A stretch of 64,000 nucleotides of DNA from Helichrysum umbraculigerum (lineage: Eukaryota; Streptophyta; Magnoliopsida; Asterales; Asteraceae): positions 3,504,501 through 3,568,500 of the forward strand of contig CATIUR010000002.1 of assembly GCA_949592205.1 (NCBI GenBank). The letters run 5' to 3'. Below are positions 33,746 to 44,800 of the stretch, piece after piece. The notes beneath the pieces were generated by a model that saw only the letters and a program-made list of their open reading frames with translations, made no database searches and had not been told where the DNA came from. How positions within the stretch are numbered: the first letter of the stretch is position 1; every line of letters begins with the position of its first letter. Both the position numbers and the translations under genes were made by a program.

Positions 33746-34355
33746 ATATGATCAACAATTCAACAGCAATTATTGCATTTTAGGAAATTTATTCATAATA
33801 AGGTCCATTTTATCTAAGTTTTAAGGTTATTTAGTTATAAAAGTTAATATTTTATTGCAAAGTTAATATTATCTTTTTGTTTGAATGTACACATGGTTTT
33901 GAGATTCACTCTATTGTATCGTTTTTTTTGTATTTAAGAGAGATGATCACAAGCTCGAGTTCGCAAATCTAAATCAATTATATGGACATTAAGTATATAT
34001 CCTATATTATAATTCATGTTCTCTTAATCTATGAATCATCTCAGTTCGGTTTTTAATTTTTATTATTACTATCCAATTTGTTTGATTCTCATCTATCTTA
34101 GGTTATATTAGATTCTGTCTCAATAGTAGCTCGTAATGCTTAATGATAAGTTATTTATTACACCTGGTTATAATCTGTGACCAAAATTGCTACTGGAGAT
34201 TACTGTAATCAGCATTGCTTATAAGATTGATATAAGTTTCGATTGTTAGTGAATGAAGATGTGGGTTCTACAGAATTACAGTTACCTAATTTTTGTTTTG
34301 TTTTGCTACAGAACTGATGTTGAGTTGTTCAGCTCCTTCTATTATGTTTCTATAG
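33746..34355. other. Unassigned AT-rich sequence upstream of a gene fragment
   Basis: No repeat structure or long ORF was recognised. The end of the interval (TATGTTTCTATAG, 34343-34355) is a plausible 3' splice site for the exon that follows. Confidence 0.4.
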
Positions 34356-34491
34356 GTGCTGATAGCAGCAACTGTTTGTGGTGCATTTGGACAGTTTGTG
34401 AAACCTTTTGTAGCTTCCATTTTGTATCAAAAAGGTGTTGATCCAAAATCTGTGTTTCAAGCTGGAGGCTTTCCTTTCAACCCATTCTTCT
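34356..34491 (+). pseudogene. Exon fragment of a PAP2/DUF212-family (acid phosphatase/haloperoxidase-related) gene
   Basis: After a TTTCTATAG acceptor the frame reads VLIAATVCGAFGQFVKPF and then SVFQAGGFP. From memory this matches the start of plant divergent-PAP2 (DUF212) membrane proteins, whose signature continues with a STHSS-like motif. Here the GGFP codons are followed by an extra T in CCTTTCAACC that moves the STHSS codons into another phase, so the fragment is frameshifted. The exon is closed by TTCT-GTAAGG, a good donor. No further exon of the family was identified downstream. Assignment is by recall only. Confidence 0.5.
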
Positions 34492-34539
34492 GTAAGGTTT
34501 CTTTTTACAGAGCATGCTTTTGCTTTTATTACATTACTA

Positions 34540-34558
34540 ATGTATGTATGTATGTATG

Positions 34559-34625
<67 letters not shown>
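34540..34625. repeat. (TATG)n(TA)n microsatellite
   Basis: Several TATG/TGTA units run into about 30 TA dinucleotides, in what would be the intron after the PAP2-like exon. Confidence 0.97.
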
Positions 34626-34631
<6 letters not shown>

Positions 34632-35592
34632 GGATACCCTTTTGGTGTTCTCGGTGACTTCTTTTCTAAAAACTGCACATATTTAAATGGTTAGGCAGCC
34701 AACTAATAGATATAGTGTTGACCATTAGTAGAGTAAAATGCAGTCAATTTTATAGATGTATAATATATTGTTTTGAAAATAAAGTCTTATTAAAATGCAT
34801 CCGAGGGTAAGATAGAATGAATTTGGACGCATATCACATATAAAATGTGTTTTAAAAGCTGGTTGAACCTTGCTTTGTACTCCATTGTATGTTAAAAGTT
34901 GAAAAATGAACTACAAGCATTGTTGATTATGAAGAACAATATAAGAAACTTTAGAGTGTAATCGGAGGTGCGTATTATGTTTATTCATAGTTTAGAGTAT
35001 TATATTGATACTTGTTGATTTCCCTTCATATTTTTTAATTCTCATTTATCCATCCCTAGTTATATGTGATCGTTTTTTTTTATAGAAAATCATTGGTTAC
35101 TGCATGTGGTTTCTTTTTCAGAATATGATAAATGCAGATGACACGAAGCTGTTATCAAGCTCCTGCTTCTAACTATGGTGTTGGTGGCCTGGCATCGAAG
35201 AAAATGCCCATTCTTTTGTTGCTGGATGGAGAGTGAGCCTAGCATCTCTTCTTGTTCAATGTTTTAGTTATTTAGTGAACTAAAGTGAAACACAAAATGT
35301 GTTACCTTAAACCTGATTCAACCTAGTTTGAACATCATCATGTTATTTGGAGTTGATTAGTAGTATGTGTTTAACATTGTGTAATTAGTAGATTTATCTT
35401 TTTGTATTTGTTATATTTTTAACAATTATGTTATTTTGGTATCGAGGGTGTAGTTTTAGATGTTGCTAGTTACTAGTTATTCTATATTTTGTGAATGTTA
35501 TACAACTATGATAATAATTACTTGGTTTTTAAGCTTTTGTAGTTTTATTACTTTTTTTAATACCTTTGTTAATTTCTTTAAAATGAATATTA
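34626..35592. other. Unassigned AT-rich sequence
   Basis: No intact coding region. A TTTCTTTTTCAG acceptor-like site at about 35110-35121 precedes a short open stretch to about 35235 that I could not identify. Confidence 0.35.
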
Positions 35593-35770
35593 GAAATGTT
35601 GATGCATTTTTTCTAAAAATCACTGCATTTTTATAGAAGTCACTGCATTTTATAAAGTGCATTTTGTTACTTTCTTTACAATGAATACCAGAAATGTTGC
35701 TGCATAAAAAAATATTATGCATTTTATTTAAGTAACTGCATTTTTATAAAATTTAATGCATTTTTAAATA
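35593..35770 (+). repeat. TGCATTTT motif cluster
   Basis: CTGCATTTT or ATGCATTTT recurs about eight times. It lies just outside the left end of the catalase-carrying element and is in inverted orientation relative to the cluster inside that element (38005-38360). It may mark the end of a second, adjacent element of the same family. Confidence 0.65.
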
Positions 35771-35850
35771 TAAACTATTGTATCGTTGTTTTTGATGCAT
35801 ATTACGGGTGGGGTTCAGAGGAGCAGAGGGGTTTTAAGGGGCAGGGAGAG

Positions 35851-37907
35851 TGAAACACCCCGAACTTGAACAATTTTTTTTTTTAACGCTTTTTATTACT
35901 TATACTTACTTATTATGGTCCCAAAACACTAGCTATTACATTATGTTTTCATATTTAGAACTTAAAAATAAAAGTGCTGAATACTGGTTGAATCCGGCCG
36001 GATTCACGGGAATCCACCGGATTCCCCACTCTTTCAGACACAATTTTTGATCAGAACCAAAACTTAGCAATCCGTTTCTGAATACGCCCCGGAATCCGCC
36101 CGGATTCATGGCAATCCGCCGGATTCTCATGAATCCGACCGGATTCCCACTCCCTACAGCAGATTCCAAAAGCTGCACATTTTCATACCAAAAATCGAAC
36201 TTTGACAACGCATAACTTTTAAACTACAGCACCTGGGATTGCCAAATTTTGCAGACACGTTTTAAATGGTCAAATGAACGTAGCCCAACTTTTACTTTTT
36301 CAAAATTCTCGTTTTAACCCATTTTGACACGTAAACTAGTTTTCGACCATTTTTGACCAAAAATGTTAACATGTCAAATTCTAAACCAATGTAAATCTGA
36401 CCTTCAACTTTTGACCACATATTTAACTATAACATTTGGACTTGTGAGTACTAAAACATTTGACTTTCGACTAACTTGACCCATTTTGACACTTAAGCAC
36501 TTAATGACCCAATTGGACCCCAATTGGAACTATTTCCATCTTTGACCATCCAATCACCTACACTTTTACTCAGTTGACTTTACAAAGTCAAAACAAACTT
36601 ATCATATTCAACTTAACAACAAAACATAATCTTTTACATAGTCTCACAACTAGCCATTCTTGTCAAATTCATACACTAACAAAAGTGAGACTAATGTATC
36701 CAAAAACACTTATACATTACAAAGGGGGTGTTATTGTATCGTAAGCATGATTAAAAAGGGATTAAACTCATTACTAACCAAGCAATGAGCTCCACCACTA
36801 GCTTTCCACAATCTTCTTTCCAGTTTCTTCCTTTACCTTACTGGAACTTCCTGTAACATATTAAACATAACGGATAAGCATAAATGCTTAGTAAGTAATG
36901 GAAACATAATTATAAAATCTGCAACAAGTCAAGGATCCTTAACATCTAACATGTCAAATCATACGATATGACATAATACCAAGCTAATGACCTAGTAATT
37001 ACTTGGATACCACCAAGCGAATGAAAACTCATTCCTTGGTTCCACAAATATCCATCTACTTACCTTGCACAATGCACAATTAAAACACTTGACTTCTTGC
37101 AACCTTGATCACCTATTCACATAAACACAAATCACTTATACATTTAACTAACTCTTTCTTACTTCTTACCAATCAATTAGGTGCTAAATCACATAATACC
37201 CAAATTTCTAACATAAGTTCCATACAATTAATACCTAATCACATGTAAATGGGTAATTAACACTACTTCTTACCATTTCTTTCACAATTCACCAAGAACT
37301 TAGCTTCTTAGTGATCTTACATATTCATAATCAAATCAATTACCCATCAAACACATGATTATGGATTTATCAATACAATTAACACTATTTAATCATTCTT
37401 TTACATTCAAAAACATGTATGGAACCTAATTTAACTTAATTACTCACTTACCTATCAATTTCACTAACTTGGGGTTTTCATTTCTTAAACCCTAACTCAA
37501 ATTAAACAAGCTAGAGGAGATTACATACCCTTCTATTGATGAATTCGAATTCAGAGACCTTAAATTTCTAAAACCCCAGCTTAATTTTGATCTTGTTCTT
37601 CTTCTTGTTCTCTCCAAATCGTGACACTCTATCTCTGTATACGTGGGTTTATTTTCCAGTATGTGAAATACAGTAGAAGGAAGTAGAACCCAGTATTTTA
37701 ATTACATTATTTACACTTCATTCCTTCCAACTTATAAAAACTGACACTTTCTACCCACTAACTAGATTTGTTTCATTAACCAAGTCTTACTAACCAATTT
37801 CTAACATATAAAAATTTAACTCACATAACATAATATTATATACATATAATTTAAATAACTAAAATCATATAATATCATTTAAACTTACAAAAATTTGGGA
37901 CGTTACA
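35851..37907 (-). mobile_element. Solo LTR D (related to the TGTAACATCC families)
   Basis: A 2057-bp unit. On the minus strand it starts TGTAACGTCCC and ends GGGGTGTTTCA, the same kind of ends as elements A and B. Flanking bases GAGAG (35846-35850) and TAGAG (37908-37912) match at four of five positions, consistent with an aged target duplication. No internal domain is present. The two frames around 35936-36208 lie over its palindrome cluster and are not genes. Confidence 0.85.
35990..36146 (-). repeat. Phased GAATCCGG-CCGGATTC palindrome cluster in solo LTR D
   Basis: Five palindromes of the form GAATCC-N3/4-GGATTC have centres at about 35997.5, 36017, 36099.5, 36119 and 36138.5. The spacings are 19.5, 82.5, 19.5 and 19.5 bp. 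In sense orientation the cluster is close to the 3' end of the LTR, unlike the U3 position in the Athila type. Confidence 0.9.
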
Positions 37908-38004
37908 TAGAGCATGTTTTTAACGAATCAAATATTGACATGTGTCACCCATGGTCTCTGCATGTCAGGCTAACAAGGACTATTTTACAATTTTCGGTAC
38001 TGTT

Positions 38005-38360
38005 ATGCAAAATGCAGTGAAAATTTCTCCAACACAACATTATTTTGTATACAACATAAATTATTCACTGCATTTTAGTAAAACAAAACATTATACACTG
38101 AATTCAAAAAACCTAATATTATGCAAAGATCTCGTAAAAAACAAAATGCAGCAAAAAAATGTTAAAATGCAGTGAACAACATAAAATGCAGTGAAAAATC
38201 ATAAAATGCAAAGTGAATAAAAATGTTGAAAAAACGTAAAATGCAGCGAAAAATATAAAATGCAGTGAAAAATCATAAATTGCAGTGAAAAATACAACTA
38301 CTTGTTTTCAATAATATTAACTTTTAATAAAATGCAGTAACATTCATCTAAAATGCCGTT
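38005..38360 (-). repeat. AAAATGCAG motif cluster (TGCATTTT on the minus strand)
   Basis: AAAATGCAGTG or close variants occur about nine times within 355 bp, with another copy near 38519. It sits between the left end and the catalase pseudogene of the transposon, mirroring the cluster in the 15-kb element. Confidence 0.75.
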
Positions 38361-38972
38361 CCTAGATTACTTGATTCCATAATTTAAATTTGTCTTGATT
38401 GCTTGATTCACCATCTATGTAAGACGCCGACATTGATAGATTTTGTTTAGAACATGTGTTGTTATCTCCATATCACATATATACATCTTCTAGCATAGTT
38501 CACCGACAAATTCGTCCTAAAATGCAGCAAGTTCTATGTAGCTTTTTTTTTATAAAGAATTTAGGTTGAACACTTTCTAGATGATATTTTTACAATCGGA
38601 GATGAGAATCCTAATTCCTAAGGCGATTCTTTAATTTTAATCAACACATTTCACAGCAATAATAGGTAAGAGATACAAATGGCCAAAAATAACATTACAT
38701 GTAAAAAGAAACTTACATAAAATATGTGTGCCACAAAGTTTAGACTTTCTCTTTACAAACCCGAACCTGACACGTAGTAACTCAGAACATCGAGGTGTGA
38801 CCTTATTTTAAGTTACAGGTTCCTTAATTATGCGACAATATTACAGAACAAACTATATGTAGGACTGAAACATTGACACCAATTTCGTAACATACAAACT
38901 TAGAGACGGACCTTTTTTATCCTAACATGTTGACCATACTCGATATAAACAGGCGTCCCATGACTTTTATGT

Positions 38973-40072
38973 TCAATAATAGCTGGGGCGCACATTAAGG
39001 CGTGATGCTAGCTTCTAGCCCAGAGACTGGTCAGCCTGCAATATAGTCGTACAAATTGTATCAAAATAAGATCAACAATACATATATTATTTCTTACAAA
39101 ATATATAATATAATGACCGCACAGAGGTTACATTATGCCCTTTTTGATGATATTTAAACAAGTTGTTATCTGCAAATCTAAAGGAGAAAAGAAAACAACG
39201 TGAACAAACTTGTCTGACACTCTGACTCAGTATGACTGCACAGAGGTCACTAATAATTACATGTCTGACTTATCAACCAAATCGTCCATTTTTCTACCTC
39301 TAAGGAAGATAGTACAAAGTTAAGGAGGGAAACATGAACAAACCTGGGTCCAAAAGGAGATCCAGCTGCTGCGGAGCTCATGGGTGACCCGTGGGTTATA
39401 CAACATCGTAAGCCTTCGGATAATGAATCATTCTTGCCTACATGGAGAAAATAAACATCCTATGATTTTATGGAATGTTGAAACAGTTACAAAAAACAAA
39501 CAAGGCGGAACATGTACCTGTCTGAGTCCCATGATCTGTATCACTCTCCTGGCTGCTTGAAATCGTTAGCTTTTGGGATGACTGTCTAGATTGATCAAAA
39601 GCAGATTCATTTACTTAAGCATTCATACAAGTTTATGATCTCAACTTATTGTTTATATAAGGATTCAAGGCTAACCGTATCACGGATTCCAGTAACCGTT
39701 TCAGAAATTGATTGGGTACTGCTGAGCGTGTTGTGTGTGATCATACCTCGAAGGATGATAATCAACCTGAAAGAAAACAACATATTTATAATTTGTATAA
39801 AATAAAACTGCTAACAATATAAATAATATATTATACCTCCTCATCTCTATGCATGAAGTTCATACCTCCATCATAGTGATTGTTACGATGACCGAATTTA
39901 GGCGCATTCACTGGGAGCTGTAGGTAGTTTGGTCCCAAATGGTGCCTCTGAGTATCAGAGTATGCAAAAATACGACCCTGAAGCATCTTATCATTAGTAA
40001 TAGATACCAGGTACAAGAAGGCCCGGGTTAAACGCCAACATGTCATTCTCATTAAAGAAGTTATCAATATTA
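38973..40072 (-). pseudogene. Catalase pseudogene, C-terminal exons
   Basis: At least five exons with intact-looking splice sites lie on the minus strand. Exon at about 40072-39837: NIDNFFNEND, then a frameshift, then RIFAYSDTQRHHLGPNYLQ and MNFMHRDEE, ending GAG-GTATAA. 39766-39676: VDYHPSRYD through QQYPI, with a one-base shift. 39585-39518: VIPKANDFKQPGE, a TGA stop where arginine is expected, then YRSWDSD. 39437-39344: PRVTHELRSSWISFWTQ. 39035-38973: ADQSLG, a TAG stop in place of glutamine, then KLASRLNVRPS. This is the carboxy-terminal half of a plant peroxisomal catalase, a haem enzyme that splits hydrogen peroxide. Two stops and at least two frameshifts make it non-functional. The introns are kept, so it was copied at DNA level and is not a retrocopy. 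The N-terminal half with the active-site histidine is absent. Confidence 0.9.
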
Positions 40073-41084
40073 GATGTATTCACTTTAGCTACACTTTAAT
40101 GACATGATATGATCAATAAAATTGAGCCCTGAACACAAGAAGCTTTTCTTCAACAGTATACACTTTTAAGCACTTCAATAATTCCCAAAACCATCTGGTT
40201 GTAATCAAGTTTGTATACTGTTAAACAGTTAGATTATAACATTTCATAAAGTAAATCTCATCATCAATACTTGTCTTTAAAAAATTTATGCCTCATTCAA
40301 CGATATTAATCATATCATAGTTACAACTTCAAATAAAAAAAAGATCTTGAAAACGTGAAGGTACACAAAAGTCAGCATCTTCTTCATTATAATGTAACAC
40401 AAATGATGCAGACATAGTTCGAAATGAGCACATAAAAAATAAAAGTGCAAAATAATAATACTGATCACCAAACCAAATTAGCCTTAAGAATAGCAAAACA
40501 CCTATTCATAATTCGTAAAAGTCAACAAAGCAATCTTCCATTTCATACTATATACACACTACACAATATGATAACAATCAATGCTAAGAGTATTAACTGA
40601 ATCTATATTGGCATAATAATCTATATAAGATTAAATTAAATGTGCATCGATACATATAGATCTACATCTATACATCTGTATAGATCTGGATTCAATTTTA
40701 AAATCGAAATAACTTACCTTCGGTTTGCAGTTGTATAGTTAGCGTTCATTCAATCGAGTGAGGTATAGTCGTGTTGTCAATTATCTCCAATTGAAGTTGT
40801 TAACGTGCGTGTTTAATCAGACATCGTTATGCTCGATTTCGTATTTTTGATCGATTTTGCTGCGGGTGAAATTGTTTGTTGACGAAGTGACGGAGAGGTG
40901 ATTGTCGGAGAGAGAATATTTGATTTTGTTTGTGAAAAATGTGGAAAGTTTTCGATCTGTAATCGATTTGCAGTAAGATCTGGGCAGAGAAGGAAGAAGG
41001 GCAGCTGGAACTTTTTTTAGCAAAATTACAATTATGCCCTTAACGGTGGTCGGAGGATTGGACAGGTGTCGAGTGCTGATTTGT
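40073..41084 (-). other. Unassigned body of the catalase-carrying transposon
   Basis: AT-rich, with no further catalase exon recognised upstream of the pseudogene. The part at 40680-41030 is less AT-rich and could derive from a captured promoter or 5' leader. Confidence 0.4.
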
Positions 41085-41160
41085 CAATTATCTTCTCTCC
41101 TCCTCTCCTCAAAATGGTACTTCTCCTCAGAACCCTACCCCTAAATTTAAACGGAAACTA

Positions 41161-41999
41161 GTATGCTAACTTCATTTATACCACCTCTATTTTCTCTGTT
41201 TTCTCTTTCTCTGCTTTTACAATTCTGCCGACACCTCCAACGGCTATTCTCTACCGACAATCATCTATACCACCTCGCCGGCCGACAAACCTCTATCACT
41301 TCGCCGGCTGACAACCACCAACGTCCAAACCCTTGCACCGACCGCCTACAAGTTTTCCCTATTCCAAGTATCACCACCGTAGACATTGAAACGTTTACTA
41401 TAATTTTTTCGACACACCGACACCACCACAAAATATCACCTTCCGTCTTTAATGCTTAATACAGCGACGTTGGTTCAATAGTCCGAGTACCACAGGCGTC
41501 GATCGCTGAGGTTGTCTCCGAGTTGGTTCTCAGTGAGTTGATACAGTGAGGTTGTTTCCGAGTTGAGCTTCGTTGTTTCATCATATCTACTTACTTAACA
41601 GAGTAATATATAATCCTCATCGATATATATAAAAAGTTTCTAGCTTCTTATCATATAAATATATATATATATATAAACCTATTTTCGCTGCCATCACTAC
41701 CATTAAATCTGTTACCTTCTTAGAAACCTAACACAACGACTTTTTCCGGCGACGGACTACATACGCGCCGCCACATGCCTTACAGCTTACCTCAGGAAAT
41801 TGGTTTTTCAGACTAAAATCCGATTGCCCTGCTATTTTGCCAGCGACTGATTTCTTTAACCGGAATTAAATGGTAGTTTGCTGCTAGTGGCACTCCGTCT
41901 CCATGTTAGCTACTATTCGACATATACGGCCGGAATTATCATCGGCGAGTGTTTGCTTTCGGTGACTTTGACCATCATATAATTTTGCTCTCGTATCAT
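41161..41999. other. Unassigned sequence between two DNA transposons
   Basis: A 98-codon plus-strand frame (41163-41459) is open but low-complexity (Ser, Leu, His) and has no recognisable domain. A short (TA)n run is at about 41657-41674. No gene is supported. Confidence 0.4.
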
Positions 42000-42007
42000 A
42001 TATTGTA

Positions 42008-43035
42008 GGGTTTAGTGCAGGGGAATGCACTCAACTTGTGCACGAAGTCTATTGTATGTACCCATTTTAATTTAGTTCTATTTTGTGTACTTATCCCGGA
42101 AATGAGCATATTGTGTGTACTTGACCTGCTACCATTTCCATGTAACCGGTTAACCAACTGCCCAAGCCACATAATGGTACACGTGTAATGCCACGTAACC
42201 TGTTTAGTTCTATTACTATGAAGGTTCTCATCTCCACCACCGTAAGCTACTGCAACCTTCCTTTTCCACCGGTCATCTTCTCCGGTTACAACTCCGATGA
42301 AGGCTCCGGCAAGAATCATTTGCGCTTGCTCACATTTACATCAACAAATTCAACTGGTATGTTAGACTGCTACCCATCGTTCACTCCATTTCACCAAACC
42401 ATTTAACATGGATTTCGATAGATTTCGCTTCGAATTCGATTTCGATTTCAACTCCTTATCAGTATGTGTATGTATATGTTTAATATGGATGATTTTGTTC
42501 TAAGGTTTATGGATGTTTATTCTTGCAAGGTTTCGATTCCATGGTGCCCGAGGATCTTTTTCTTAGTTTTAGATTTGGGCAAACAAAAGGATCTTTCGGT
42601 AGTCATAAGTTGCTTCATTTTGGTGTTGATTTAGTTAATGTAAATGAATGAGTTTACTGGAAAAGAAGGATGCATACTTAGGTGGAGTATTTCGCCGGAA
42701 TCTGGACACAGAAGAATGTAGAAGACGACTTTGATTTTGTGGCTAGGAGACGAATCACATTTCTACACGTGGAGCATAAAATAAAAGTCTTTTTAAAACA
42801 CGATAAAACAAGCCGGACTAAAAATAATTATTTATTATTTAAGTATATGAGGTGGATGCCACGTAAGCATCAAATTGACTTTGGTCAACCGGGTAACCGG
42901 CTAGTTGTCCAAGAGGTAAACGAGTACATTAAATAGACCCTTTTCTGGTATGGGTACATACAATAGAGCTAAATTTAGACGGGTACATATAATAGACTTC
43001 GGGCTATAGTTGAATGCATTTCCCTGCACTAAACC
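42008..43035. mobile_element. Second Mutator-like non-autonomous element
   Basis: Terminal inverted repeats of 90 bp or more start GGGTTTAGTGCAGGG at 42008 and end CCCTGCACTAAACC at 43035, with further matches such as the GACTTCG/CGAAGTC and TGGGTACATA blocks. ATATTGTA flanks both ends (42000-42007 and 43036-43043): an 8-bp duplication, or 9 bp with one mismatch if the element starts at 42009. Long inverted repeats favour a Mutator-like element. The interior has no transposase; the 72- and 107-codon frames there are not recognisable. Confidence 0.85.
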
Positions 43036-43043
43036 ATATTGTA

Positions 43044-43953
43044 TACTGTTTTGACTTTGCTTCTCCTCATATCTGCCTTTACTATATTTGTCTCTATCAC
43101 TAATATATATGTATACAGGTTAAGTTATTATTATATACGGAGTACATATTTCATATGCATATACCCTACTAATTTAATAACTATCAAGTGAGTGGTCAAC
43201 ATTCTAGTTCATGTGTTTTACGGACATACTATACTGAAACTTTTTAGAACAAACACATTTTAGAACAAACACAATGTAGGGCACCATAGATTATATCAGT
43301 GATAATCAATCAATTCGGTTCAAAAACACATAATCTATTAGAAAGTATTTAAGTTTCTGTGTTAGTAGTATAATAGTAATATATATAAATATATTATTAT
43401 ACATATATTGAATAGTCTTATATATTATACTCATACATGTATATATATAAAATACTTGTTTAAATTATATATACTATACATCTATATTATACTTGTTTGT
43501 TGGCTATATAGTTTGTTTGTATATCTATTATTATACTTGATTATCAAATATTATACTTGATTATGTATTTTATAGATAATTATATATCTATTATTATACT
43601 TGATTATGGGTAAGTGGTATATATATTAACCTTATATATAATACTTATACATATAACAGACTAATACTTATACATATAACAGACTTGTCTGTTGGTTAAG
43701 TCGTCGTCACGGGCAGACGCTTGTTCGCCTAATTTTTCTTGAGTTTTGTTTCTGTTATCACCTTTTTATTCTTTTACAGGAACAACATCCAACTGTTCTG
43801 AGGAAACAGGTCACGAAGCCGCCAACCGCTGTCCACCTTACATGGAGTACCAACAATGAGCATCGAAAAACCTGTTGCAATTTTTACCGGACGGTTTCAA
43901 TGGACACAGTATACACTGTTGCTTAATTTCTCAAGATAAGTTATATATATATT
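43044..43953. other. AT-rich spacer before the copia element
   Basis: Rich in TATATA and ATTATACTT words. ATTCTTTTACAG (about 43768-43780) looks like a splice acceptor and is followed by about 130 bp of more balanced composition, possibly another gene fragment, which I could not identify. Confidence 0.35.
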
Positions 43954-44786
43954 TGTTGATCCTTTTGATGGAAATAGTGTCCAAGGTCATAACTAATTGG
44001 TAAGACTATTGCTAAGTGGAGTCCTTTTTGGGTTGCCCTCGATGAACAGTAAGAGAAACAATACGAGAGATAATATTAATTGGAATTAATGTTTTAAGTT
44101 AATTATTTGGTTTGTTAATTTATCAAAGTTGATAAATTAATTAGAAACTAAAAGAAAAATTCTGGAAACGAGTTCCAACCGGCGGTTGGAAGGTTCAACC
44201 GGCGGTTGGAGGTTAGGGTTTGTAAGGCGGTGTAGACGTGTCATTACTTGGGCAGGAATCAAGTCCAACCGGCGGTTGGAAGCTCCAACCGGCGGTTGGA
44301 GGACGAATTCAGTTGTCCCACATCGGCCAAGGGATAATAAAACCCTGGGCTCCCTCTCCCCTTTTAAATAGAGGCCTAATTCATGGTTTCCAAGCATCCC
44401 AGATTCGAATGGAATTCGTCTCTTTCTCTCCTTCTCATTCCTAATCCTTGTGAGAGTTTACACGACGTATAGTCGGGACCCTAGGATTATGGAATTTCTC
44501 TTGGTTCACGGGTATGACGCATTAGAGGTATTCTATTTTGGGTACTCGTCATCCAAAGCATGGAAGGTCGAGCAAGGAGTCTGCGTGAAGGTTCTGCAAG
44601 GTGGTCTGCGCGTGAGAAATTGGTTTTCTCAAAGGTTAGTATTTTTCTCGTTTATCTATTTATTTTGTTATTGTTAATAGCTTTATTAAGTAACAGTCCT
44701 TTAGGGTTTAGTTTCCTAGTTGCTTTAGATTAATTGTTATTTTCCGCTGCATATATTAATCTAGTTAGGGAATAGAAAACCCAACA
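43954..44786 (+). repeat. Ty1/copia 5' LTR (start approximate)
   Basis: The end is clear: AAAACCCAACA at 44786, followed after one base by a primer-binding site. The start at 43954 (TGTTGATCC) is inferred from the TGTTG/CAACA pairing and from a plausible length of about 0.83 kb; the other LTR lies outside the window. The LTR contains a palindrome cluster at 44174-44300 and a TATA-like TTTTAAATAGAGG at about 44361. Confidence 0.65.
44174..44300 (+). repeat. Phased TCCAACCGGCGGTTGGA palindrome cluster in a copia LTR
   Basis: Four near-identical 17-bp palindromes are centred at 44182, 44202, 44272 and 44292, with spacings of 20, 70 and 20 bp. The cluster ends about 60 bp upstream of a TATA-like box, so it lies in the promoter part of U3. 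Confidence 0.95.
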
Positions 44787-44787
44787 G

Positions 44788-44800
44788 TGGTATCATAGCG
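44788..44800 (+). other. Primer-binding site of the copia element
   Basis: TGGTATCATAGCG follows the LTR end by one base. It resembles the Met-tRNA site TGGTATCAGAGC with one substitution. Confidence 0.8.

Larger units (their letters stand above)
35800..41160 (-). mobile_element. DNA transposon that captured catalase exons (interrupted by solo LTR D)
   Basis: The right end (about 41085-41150, read on the minus strand) is purine-rich: GGGGTAGGGTTCTGAGGAG and then GAGGAGAGGAGGAGAGAAG. The left end (35804-35850) reads GGGTGGGGTTCAGAGGAG and similar blocks, so the two form imperfect inverted ends of about 50 bp. Read on the minus strand the order is end, catalase pseudogene, TGCATTTT cluster, end, the same plan as the element at 15086-16632; both 5' ends also share TTTAAATTTAGG. 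Without solo LTR D its length is about 3.3 kb. Exact termini and target duplication were not resolved, so it could be Mutator-like or another superfamily. Confidence 0.5.

Noticed and set aside
41150..41165. Helitron-like CTAG-T terminus at the right end of the catalase element
   Set aside because: There is no GC-rich hairpin just upstream, and the element has inverted ends, which Helitrons lack.
43040..43700. Matrix-attachment or centromeric repeat in the TA-rich stretch
   Set aside because: There is no regular repeat unit; simple AT-richness is not enough to support it.
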